Origin: Zygnema cylindricum
Taxonomy: Eukaryota; Streptophyta; Zygnematophyceae; Zygnematales; Zygnemataceae
Length of the DNA: 64,000 nt
Assembly (NCBI GenBank): GCA_037447655.1
Contig: JBBHKE010001178.1
Coordinates: 122,001 to 186,000 of the forward strand
Reading direction: 5' to 3'
Program-made: the position numbers and the translations under genes
Shown: one piece after another, positions 55,000 through 64,000 of the stretch
Layout: every line of letters begins with the position of its first letter
How positions within the stretch are numbered: position 1 is the first letter of the stretch
Notes under the pieces: model-generated
What the model saw: the letters and a program-made list of their open reading frames with translations, nothing else
Told to the model about the DNA's origin: nothing
Database searches by the model: none

Positions 55000-55659
55000 C
55001 ACATTACTAAATACAAAACACTTTCACAAAACATAAATCATTACACAGCGAAAGCTCATAAAAGACAAGAGGAATATTCAGCCAAAAAGATTTATAAGTG
55101 TTCTTGGCCGAAGCCTCTTTACATCATGTCTCTTCTCTCTTCTCTCTCTTCTCTATCCTCTTTAAGTAATCTCTTACTCCAATATCAAATCCTCTATGAT
55201 TCAATAATGTAAGATCGATTAATACAATTCGATTAATTCGATACTCTGCACATGTTTACTGCTGCCTATATATACTCGCTACTCTGCACTAAGAGACAAC
55301 AAGAAAAGACAAGCAAAACTTAGCGTAGAGACGAAGTCTGTCCCTAGCTGACTGTGCACACTACAATGAAAGTTCCACGGAGGAAGGCGCACACGCTTCT
55401 TCCTTCGAAACAACAAAACTCCAAACGTTGACTTAACACGTGTCGCTTCACAAGTACACCTGCACGCAAAATCAAACATCTGTACATGAAGATAAAAGTC
55501 ACGCGAAACGAAATAGTATGTTCCGTTCGCGGACGCTTCAAAATTAGTACCACGAAACTTACATCGTACGTTTCATATGATGACGTGGTACTTCACGTCA
55601 ACAATTAAATGTTTGTATGACGCTTCGCGGAAATACCGCGAAACGACAATAATCCAACA
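55000..55659 (-). repeat. Second copia LTR (solo or truncated)
   Basis: Closely related to 53830-54482 (shared GGAATATTCAGCCAAAAAG, CTCGCTACTCTGCACTAAGA, CGAAACGACAATA words), ending CCAACA at 55659. Its left end is diverged or truncated near the N gap. No internal domain is attached on the right. Confidence 0.8.
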
Positions 55660-55968
55660 CTCTATAATCGTAGTAAGCTTTAACGCGCGATGATAAACCA
55701 TATGAGTACATGGGAAAAAAAGAAAGGAAAGGCCAAAACGGCACTGAAAAAACTCGCACAAAATCAGCTTCTTGATTTTTTTCTTACGTTAAATTTACTA
55801 ATCACGATTTTTTTTTTTTTTATATTCATGTTCACTAAGAAAATGAAACAAATAATAAAAATAAAAGTTCACCCAGGGTACATAGAAAGTTATAACACAT
55901 TGTTTTATCTCAAAGAACAAATGAGAGAGAGTAATAACAGTTGGATGCCCGACCTATCAGAAGCACTA

Positions 55969-56507
55969 CACCGTGAATTGTTATTAGACTATAGAAATTA
56001 TTAGTATCAATAATAAATTAGTGTCATTGATTCTAATTTGTGTATCAATACCATTATGAAAAAAATGTTTAATTGTAATTTCTCTATAACGCTGATTTAG
56101 GTGTACAGTATCCGCCGTCATTACATATACGTTAAAATAGTTAAAAGTACAAAATCTGACAATCCGTACCACGTCGCGTCCTTTTAGTGTAATTAATCCA
56201 TAATTCTAACTTGGGTTTGCGAACGCGTTTGTCGCAAACTCGACTCCACGTTTATTCTAAGCGCAGTTCTGTATGCAACTACAATTTTCGTACGATTTTC
56301 GGTAATCAAGTACAGTTTTGTACCAACAAACACATTCCGTACACCACACTATTCATGAAATAATTACGGTAATTCTATTGACGCTAATTCACAAGAACCG
56401 TAATTAACGTCACGGATAAAATAGAATCAGTCACTGTATTTCGGGTATAAATTTCAAAATTTTGGGGCGCCGATATAGAGTACATAAGTCTAATAACGAT
56501 TCACTGT
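55969..56507. mobile_element. TA-flanked MITE, long subfamily
   Basis: 539 bp from CACCGTGAATTGTTATTAG to its imperfect complement, with TA on each side (55967-55968, 56508-56509). Interior words such as GTACACCACACTATT and GGCGCCGATATAGAGTAC are shared with 5050-5538. Confidence 0.8.
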
Positions 56508-56549
56508 GTAGTTCCAAGACTTGAAATTTTGCTGTTTTGGCTTTCGATG

Positions 56550-56842
56550 GTTTTTCAAGGGGAATTTCTAATCGCAGAGACGATTTTTGTTGCGCGCAGG
56601 TAGTTGTCAGAAATTGTACATTCGAAGTACAGTTTCGTACAAGCTACGTATCTTTGATTTTAGATTTGACGGTCAATCCGTCGAACAGCTTTGACTGGCG
56701 AAATGTTGTAACGGCGATTAAAAAACTGTCGCGCTTGCGAACGTCGACTGTCATAAAAAAAAATCAATTCACACGGCCGGCGCAGGTTTACTGTAACAAA
56801 ACTGCGGCAGCCACATATAAATAAAATGGCTGCGCGCAGGTA
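56550..56842. repeat. Left arm of a 0.3-kb inverted repeat around a transposon nest
   Basis: Inverted match to 59580-59872 (CGCAGAGACGATTTTTG, GTACGTAGCTTG, GCGCTTGCGAACGTCGAC and CGGCCGGCGCAGGTTTAC words). It stops exactly where a TA-flanked MITE begins (GCGCAGG then TACACCG). Confidence 0.85.
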
Positions 56843-57384
56843 CACCGCGAATCGTTATTAGTGTCAAAGTTTAAATTGTGTTGAAGAAAATTTACCGTAA
56901 TTAATGCTAATTAAGAATTTGAAATTTTTCAAAAAAAAGGTGTATTCTTATTTCGGCGTTTATGCTAATTTGGGAACAACAAAAATGGAATTTTCGCCGT
57001 ACGATTATATACATTAATACATGTATCCGTACAAAATATTAGAAATTGTACGCCGTCGCGAATTTAAAATATCCGTACATGTCATACTAATTTACGTGTC
57101 ACACTAATCCCGTTTTTTTCTAGCGCACGTTCGAATGCGTGCGCGTGTGGTTGAGTTCATTTTTTATAAATTTTTCAATTGAAAAGGTACATTTATGTAC
57201 GGTCTGACATCGACCGTACACCACACTATTTATATTTTATTGTACTTTCGGGCTTTACGCTATTTTGTACAGTACCTTAATTAACGTCAAGGAAAAAATA
57301 AAATCATGTATCCTATTTGAAAAAAAAAATCAAAATTTCAAGAACCCAAATTAATGACTTTGACACTAATAACGATTCGCGGAG
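56843..57384. mobile_element. TA-flanked MITE, long subfamily
   Basis: 542 bp from CACCGCGAATCGTTATTAG to AATAACGATTCGCGGAG, with TA flanks (56841-56842, 57385-57386). The right terminal bases are mutated (GGAG for GGTG). Confidence 0.8.
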
Positions 57385-57414
57385 TAGTTCACAACTTCAC
57401 ACACATTTGACTTA

Positions 57415-58362
57415 GGGTACGTCCCCATGAAATCGGTACTTTGATAAAGTATTTTGGACTGTAGTAAGGATTCTCTGTACTACTTTGAAAAGCGTCCCAA
57501 TGTGCGAAAATGAAATCGGAACTTTGGAATGTGACGGTTGTAGACGTAGGTACAAGTTGTGACGATTGAAGGCGACTACAAAACTTTCGACGATTGGTGA
57601 CGCCAACAAAAACACCGACAGTTGTAGACGTCTATATTTTTGTGAAATCGTAGATGTTTAGGGTTTGGTGATATTGTGATGTCACGCTCACTTGTGACAA
57701 CGTCGACGTCACTGATTCAACAACTTTCTGCCATGGTTTTCCGATCTCGTTTTTTCTACTTTTCTCGCTTTACTTGCCATTAAAAAAAAACCTAAAAAAT
57801 TGTCCAAAATAGCATTTTTAAAATATCTTTCATTTTATACCAACATTGTCGTCTCTTATTCTAAAAAGTGTGAGATTATAGCGTTGGTATGAGAGGGAGA
57901 GGGGATAGGCGACGACGCCGCAAAATTTTGCAAAGGACCCCATGAATGAAAGTGGAGGTCTGAGACCCCTGCAGATTTTTTTCCGTACATGCGCGTGACG
58001 GGCACGGAGAAAAATAGCGAGGACTCTCCCTCGTCCTAAAATTTTCACACTCTTGTGGCGCGTGCGTGGGTCATTTATCATTCGCTGTTTGGGCGGTACT
58101 TGAACTAAAATCACCCCCTCGAGGTGATTTTGGATGAAGTTTTTTTTTGGGCTGGATTCTCTTGCCCGGGGGTCGAAAAGGGGAAAACGCCAAAATGCGT
58201 TCACATGACGACAAACACAACGTACATCAAAGTAAGAATTGACGTTTACATTACTTTGGAAAAAATGATTTTTCGTACGGCTAAAGTTTTATTCAAAGTT
58301 CCCTGAATTTTAGGGCAAAATGATAGAGAAAAGTAGATACTTTAATACATGGGGACGTACCC
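57415..58362. mobile_element. PIF/Harbinger-like non-autonomous element
   Basis: 948 bp with terminal inverted repeats GGGTACGTCCCCATG at both ends and a 3-bp target duplication TTA (57412-57414, 58363-58365). A TTA/TAA duplication and a GGG start are the marks of PIF/Harbinger (Tourist-type) elements. No transposase or MYB-like frame is recognisable. Confidence 0.85.
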
Positions 58363-58618
58363 TTAGTCGCAAAAATGAATCTACTCGCTAACCGGGTCGC
58401 TGAACCCGTGAAGTACGTTTTGTAGAGGTGTTGATTCGTAAATAGTGTGACTTCATTTGGTCGCGCGTGACGACGCGTCATTTTAGTTTCATCGATATTT
58501 AGAAGCGGGTACGCTTTTTTGTTTTGTACTAAGTTTATTTCGTTTCGTGCGAGTTCATACATGTATACGTCGTCCTTTAATTTGTGTCAGCGTCCAAGTC
58601 AAATGTCAGTGTGAACTA

Positions 58619-59578
58619 CACCGTGAATCACTATTAGCGTAATGAAATAGATAGCGTAATGAAACAATTAGCGTACTTTACGGTAAATTGGTTTTTTAGG
58701 GTACACAATGATACTAATTTATCATTCACTCTAATTTGTTAATTGTTTTGTATTAATTGTCTGACCATAATATCTAAACCATAGTTCAAAAGTAGGTGAA
58801 AGTACACCCATACAAAATGCCTATTGTATGCAAAAAATACAATATACCTTTAAGACCCATATTGTATTGGCCGCAAAATGAAATAAAATAGTAGCAGGGT
58901 TGAGTTGCACATGGATCGATAGAGAATTAAACGTCATGTCTAAATTTGAAAAAAAAACGGACAAAAAAGTATTTTTCTCTGATTTTTGAGCGACTTCTTA
59001 GTTAAACCGTCAAATTCGGACGATCAGACGGTCACTGATCAAAGTAGCGATCTAAGAAGATCACATGAAAAGCCTATAACACAACTTACGATAGGACTAT
59101 TGTCAGATTTGGACGATCGGATGGTCGCTGATCAAAGTAGCGACTTAAGACGATCACATGAAAAGCCCATAACACAACTTACGATGAAGGCGCCGACAAA
59201 AGACCTACGATAGAAACGCCTACTTTTGAACTATAATCTAAACACTAAAATATGTGTGTATACGGAATTGTTCAAATCGTACGCCGTAGCGTTTTTGCGA
59301 CCTCATTCGTACATTTTTTCAGAGCACATTTTCGTGCGCGCGCGACGGCGTAAATGTTTTTTCTGTACTTTTATACTTAAAAAGGTACGGAATAATACGG
59401 ATCTGACAGTCAGTACACCACACTATTTAAAGGGCACTAAACTACAGTTATGAACCGTATTGAGCGGGGTACCTCAAATAACGTTCAGAAACATTTAGCG
59501 TACTTTATTCTATTTGAGAATTTGCCCAAAAAAAAGTACCCCAATTAGCGTCATGTACGACAATAGCCATTCACGGTG
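58619..59578. mobile_element. TA-flanked MITE, long subfamily, split by a nested hAT-like MITE
   Basis: Starts CACCGTGAATCACTATTAGC and ends GCCATTCACGGTG with TA on both sides (58617-58618, 59579-59580). Removing the nested 58780-59235 element and one target copy leaves about 500 bp, the usual length of this subfamily. Confidence 0.82.
58780..59235. mobile_element. hAT-like MITE, family A (nested copy)
   Basis: 456 bp with termini CATAGTTCAAAAGTAGGTG / CGCCTACTTTTGAACTATA and an exact 8-bp target duplication ATCTAAAC (58772-58779, 59236-59243). It is in opposite orientation to 3137-3570 and has the same internal tandem duplication (GATCACATGAAAAGCC twice). Confidence 0.9.
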
Positions 59579-59579
59579 T

Positions 59580-59872
59580 ACCTGCGCGCAACCATTTTAT
59601 TTATATGTGGCTGCCGCAGTTTTGTTACAGTAAACCTGCGCCGGCCGTGTGATTTTTTTTTTTTTTATGACGGTCGACGTTCGCAAGCGCGACACTTTTT
59701 TAACCGCCGTTACAATATTCCGCCAGTCAAAGTTGTTCGACGGATTGACTGTCTAATTTGAACTTAAAGGTACGTAGCTTGTACAAAACTGTACTTCAAA
59801 TGTACAATTTCTGACATCTATCTGCGCGCAGCAAAAATCGTCTCTGTGATTATCGCAATTCCCTTTTTCAGG
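59580..59872. repeat. Right arm of the 0.3-kb inverted repeat
   Basis: Inverted counterpart of 56550-56842, again beginning exactly at the outer edge of a TA-flanked MITE. Confidence 0.85.
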
Positions 59873-59984
59873 TATGGGCGAGGGGAGAGGGTAATGCGAG
59901 GATTAGATTAGATTGGACCCGATTCAGTTACGCGCAGTTACGTTGTAGTGTTCACGGTGCTTATGTTCGCACACATGGAAACTA

Positions 59985-60401
59985 CACCTTGAATCGTTAT
60001 TAGCGTATAGAAATTATTAGTGTAAAGAAAAAATTAGCGTCATTCATTCTAATTTAGTGCTAGGAGACGTGGCAGATTATGGTCTACGTCCTTAGATAGT
60101 ATAATTTATTATATTTAAGGTATCCGTGGCGCTAATCATAATTGAGGAAGGTTTGTTACTGGCCCGACAAAATGGAATAGTCTTCCAGTAAACGCTGCCA
60201 GTAGAATTTTCCGTACATTTACTGGGACGGCCTAATGGAATTCCACCCTAAGGCAAAATTAGAATAGATAATACTAGCACAGTGCAAGGAGACATCGGCG
60301 AACTGCTTCTTAAATAATGTTGGTAACACTATTTTATGATTTTCGGCCAATAAAAGTCGCGACTGAATTAGAGTTATCAGCAATAATAACGATGGGCAGT
60401 G
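59985..60401. mobile_element. TA-flanked MITE, composite of two related subfamilies
   Basis: The left terminus CACCTTGAATCGTTATTAGC belongs to one subfamily, the right terminus (complement CACTGCCCATCGTTATTAT) to the short subfamily; TA on both sides (59983-59984, 60402-60403). The ACGTGGCAGAT / CTACGTCCTTA interior occurs near the left and a second partial start near 60260, so it looks like one element inserted in or recombined with another. Confidence 0.65.
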
Positions 60402-60403
60402 TA

Positions 60404-60793
60404 AGGTTTTTCCAACATGTGAAACCGCCCTGATAGCGATTGGCACTGAAATATTTGATTGGTACGTTCGATCAATGCCCACTTACATTTTAACCACCGA
60501 CAATTGGAACATTCGTCCTGTTTTGCTCCTTGAGGCTGGGAATCTTATTCACGCGGCAGCCCTTTCTGCTCTTCCTTTCCGTCACTGACAAACGAAAAGC
60601 TGAACCTTTCTTTCTCTGGCCTTGCTGGAATCATGTAGGCCGTGCAACTGGAGACATGCTGAAGTACTAATATCTATGGCGAGCTTGCTCCTTTGCCCGC
60701 CTTTCCAGGTGTCCAACGTCAGAGATCGATCAATCATCTGTCTAACTTCTTCTCTCACTAACTCCACGGCTCCTTCGTTCGGACAAAAACAAG
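60404..60793 (+). promoter_or_regulatory. Upstream region of the methyltransferase gene
   Basis: About 390 bp between the last MITE and the start codon. It is pyrimidine-rich close to the ATG. No clear TATA box; open frames on either strand lack domain signatures. Confidence 0.35.
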
Positions 60794-63659
60794 ATGATGT
60801 CTTTCAATTTACCTGGGCGCTTAGCAGTACAAAGCCGTACGCTCCTCCCTCAGCTGCCGGAAACCCTAATCGGCGCTAGCCGTTGTGTTCCCAAATTTCC
60901 GCGGTGCACTTCCCGGTAGGATTTTTCAAGTTTTTTTTGCTAGTGAGGAGCTCTTCGGTTTTTAAAGTGATTGCTCATGTACTCCGAGAAATTTTGAGGC
61001 CTACATCGATAATGTTCAGATACTGTATTTTTGATGTGTCAGCACAGTGCTCTTTTGACCACTTGCCATCTGCATGATTCCATGACTCCTAACAGCGGAA
61101 AGTTGTCCGAATATTCATAGTTTAAAATAACTTGCAAATTTTGTTTCCTTACCGAATTATATTCGGATGCTGGAGTTTTTGTCCTTGCGCCTGTTCCATG
61201 CAGCTTCTTGCCTGTTCTCTCCCCCTTGTTTCTGTCCATTTGCGGAATCTTTGAAGAAGCATATACTGTTGTGAAGATAGTAAAATTAAAAACGTTTAGT
61301 ATTCCTTTGCAAGCTTCAAGTTTTCAGTCCTTTCAGACACGTGTGCTGATCTACCATTTTGGTCTTCGCTTTCTGTTTCACATTAGGCCATTCTAATCCG
61401 TGTTTCTAAACTGTTTACAGAATCCATGCTTCAGCTTCAACAGCAACCGCTGTGGAAACCACCACGATTAAAGACAAAGAAGAGGCAACAATGACTGGCA
61501 AAACTCTAGGAATTCCTGAGGCTCCTGACTGGAAAATACTTCCTATTCCAAAGACAAGTGGGGATGTCTTGGGCATCCTTACCAGCAAAGAATTTCAGCA
61601 GTCAATCAGGAGTCCTCTTGGAGTGGCACTCTCAACCTACAGTGCCCTGCGCACAGCTTATTTTCTTGGTCAGGCATTTTATGTGGCTCGGACGATCAAC
61701 TACCGTCCTACTACAGGCATATTCAAGGTACATATCGCATTCAATGAACGTTCACCATCATTGTTGTGGGTGTGTTGATTTTCTTTCTGGTGAGGTAAAG
61801 TAGAAGTAAAAGTAACGTTAGGTGAATCGAATATCAGGAACGTGTCGATAACAAGCAAGCGAAAGATTTGTGTTTTGTGCTTTACAGGATGGAGGCCCGA
61901 CCGATCCTCTCCAAATGTACAATGTCATAACAGAACGTATGGCGCCATTACTTGGAGGAATGGCGGAGCTTCACCGCAGGGATGCAGAGAATGTCAAGAA
62001 GGGATTATACCGAAGACCATACGACATGGATCCCCGCCACAGACAATGGAATCCAGGGTACATTGGCGAGAAATTAAACACTTTTGTCCAGTTTGCAAAG
62101 GACACGGTGGGGAGACGAGAACGTCAAGGTCCGTTTCCGTATTGTGGATTAGGGTTAAGGATTGGGAGCTGAAGGATAGTGGAGAAAGAGAGGAAAAAAA
62201 AGAGAAGTTTGATGCTTTCGAGATGAAAATGGATGTTGCAGGCGAAATTGTATAGATTCATTGAAGTTGGAAGAAATAAACTGAACTGGACTGAACTGAA
62301 CTGAACTGAACTATATTGCTGTGTTAAATTGATTTGAACTGCACTGCAAGGAGCTGAACTGAGCTGGAATGAGAAGAGCTGGAGGGATGTGAATGAAGCG
62401 AAACTGGAGATCCATGTGGGAGGACAGGAAAAATTGAAGTTCTGGAAACGTCAGAGGAGGCAAAGCGTAATAGAAGCCTTTATCCCGAGTACTACCTTCA
62501 GGTAGGAGGAAATCACTTACAATTTTCTGGTCTCTCAGAGATGAAGCTCTTACAAACCTCGTTTCACTTATTCCTTCTTTATCTGTCCTTTACATTTGAT
62601 TTGCTCTGAATTGCCTTCTTTCTCTTTTTTTCTGTTTTTGCAGAATTTTCACTATCAAGATGGGTGGCTATCAGAGTTTTCTGCTGAAACTTATGAAATT
62701 GCTTCGGAAAGTCTTTTTTTTGGGACACAGGTGAGAGCCCGAAACTATCTACCCAATCACTTTTAGTGTGGACCTTAAAGCAAAACTGAAGTCTTCTCGT
62801 TTGCTTTACTTTTTAATTGCTAATTTATGTGAATTTGTTCAGTTCAAAATTGGTCAGTGTCAGTTCCCCCCTCATCCGGACGTCCAGTACATGAATTAGC
62901 GTGGATTTGTGGTTATTGAGTATTAGAACCTTTTAATACCTTTAACCATAACCTTTAATTTATGGTGAACATTAGAATTTTGAAAATTTTCAAAATTTAT
63001 ATACAATCCTGGAAAAGCAAAAAAGTGAATTCAGATTGGAAAGAGTACACTGAATCCAGAAAAAAAGAAACCTGGAAAAAAAAGAAGGGAAAAAGATTTG
63101 AAAAAAGGGAAAAGGTTGTGATAAAATCTTCAAAAATGGGAAAAAAAAAACAAACAGGGAGGATGGAGTTTTTGCAGGACGCCATGCAACGTGGCAGTTT
63201 GATCCCTTTACACTATTTTATGTCTGGGCGAATAGAGAATAAGACAAAACTCTTAGATTTAGCGTGTGGAACTGGACGGTTCCTCACATTTATTAGGACA
63301 ATTATCCCCAAATGCACACTATTGGGGTATGCATCTCGCTCCCCTCCCCCCCCCCCTCCCTCCCTCCCTCCTCCCTCCCTCCTCGCTGCCTCTTATCCCA
63401 CCACTCCCTCCATTCCTCCCTCGTCCTCCCCTCCTCCCTCCCCTCCCTCCTTCCCTCCTCCCTCCCTCTGCTTTCCCTCTCCCCATCTCTCTCTCCCATT
63501 TTTTGTTGACTTTATTGTATTCGATCAATATAAAGACATTTCAAATCTGGGTTATGTATTCAGGGGATTCATGGGCGGAATGGGGCACTAATGGGGTACA
63601 GGTGGATTTAAGTCCCTTTTTTCTGGAGAAAGCTCGGGAAAATATGGCATATTTTACCG
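60794..63659 (+). CDS. Plastid-targeted SAM-dependent methyltransferase, UbiE-like fold (5' part; continues past the window)
   Basis: Exons: 60794-60915, 61421-61727, 61888-62128, about 62455-62501, 62644-62730, 63178-63326, 63602-63659. Exon 1 (MMSFNLPGRLAVQSRTLLPQ...) is a Ser/Arg/Leu-rich leader typical of a chloroplast transit peptide and joins exon 2 in phase (R-I-H-A-S-A-S). Exons 2-3 form an N-terminal region conserved in plant proteins of this kind (SPLGVALSTYSALRTAYFLG). Exon 4 ends SLYPEYYLQ and exon 5 reads NFHYQDGWLSEFSAETYEI, the segment before the catalytic fold. Exon 6 has the SAM-binding glycine loop LLDLACGTGRFLTFI; exon 7 has VDLSPFFLEKAREN, where the acidic residue after the second strand would bind the ribose of SAM. 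The substrate is unknown. The start of exon 4 is uncertain and the exon 6/7 join is off by one base as assembled. Confidence 0.8.
63340..63500. repeat. Pyrimidine microsatellite in a methyltransferase intron
   Basis: CCCTCCCTCC-type repeat directly after the donor at 63327, similar in composition to the large satellite at 43.0-45.5 kb. Confidence 0.9.
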
Positions 63660-64000
63660 GTGAGTGAACAGTTTTCCATGATACGGATTTGTGTTCGTCC
63701 GTTCCGTTTTATGGAATGCGGCAATTTAGGCTTTAGAACGCACGAAGACTAAAAGTTTTTTTATTGTTCCAATTTTGGGTTGTTCACATAGTTTAGTGTG
63801 GATCATAGTAACTATCCGACAGGGATCAAAATTTCCTTCTATTTATGCATTCATTTCGCTTTTTTTTTTTTTTACTTTTCGTCTTCTTCGCTTTTATATT
63901 CAAGATAGAGTATGGATGGCGCTGTTTCTTTTTTAATGTTTAGTTTTTCTTTTTTTTCTTTCCGCAATTTTTGCATACATTTTTTTTTTTAGCCATTCAC
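63660..64000. other. Intron of the methyltransferase gene, running to the window end
   Basis: Begins GTGAGTG after the exon encoding ENMAYF. T-rich; no further exon before base 64000. Confidence 0.55.

Overview
This is a plant-type (streptophyte) nuclear window. Its genes are rich in GT-AG introns. They encode an organellar glutamyl-tRNA synthetase with a transit-peptide-like N-terminus, a SKOR/GORK-type outward-rectifying potassium channel, an hnRNP F/H-like protein with two RRMs, an ATL-type RING-H2 ubiquitin ligase and a chloroplast-targeted methyltransferase. I cannot place it more finely than streptophyte alga or early land plant. The sequence is full of short inverted-repeat transposons, long pyrimidine/purine tracts and microsatellites. 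Two runs of exactly ten N (7595-7604 and 54974-54983) show that it is a scaffold of joined contigs.

Layout. 1-6418 and 7951-14345 are two arms of a 6.4-kb imperfect inverted repeat, several percent diverged and different in transposon content. Both arms carry the 5' part of the glutamyl-tRNA synthetase gene. The spacer holds one orphan exon of a ubiquitin-like protein and the first N gap. 14346-17440 holds the rest of the right-arm synthetase gene, which lacks its 3' exons. 18.7-29.0 kb (minus strand) is the K+ channel gene, converging on the synthetase and also lacking its 3' end. 29.2-30.4 kb is a row of four related MITEs. 30.7-35.1 kb is the hnRNP F/H-like gene, with a 68-nt run of G near its 5' end. 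37.7-38.9 kb (minus) is the RING-H2 gene. 43.0-45.5 kb is a 2.4-kb pyrimidine satellite. 47.4-54.97 kb is a second, decayed copy of the DNA downstream of the RING gene, including its last exon, split by an old Ty1/copia retrotransposon (48954-54482). 55.0-60.4 kb is a nest of transposons. 60.8 kb to the window end is the 5' part of the methyltransferase gene.

The genes do not form a pathway; they are ordinary nuclear neighbours. I found no convincing new multi-gene system. What stands out is the inverted duplication with presence/absence polymorphism of MITEs, an abundant TA-flanked MITE family whose termini are close to CACCGTGAATCGCTATTAGC, several hAT-like MITEs with exact 8-bp target duplications, and the paired 3' truncation of two convergent genes. 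The first of these may partly be an assembly effect (two haplotypes joined tail to tail).
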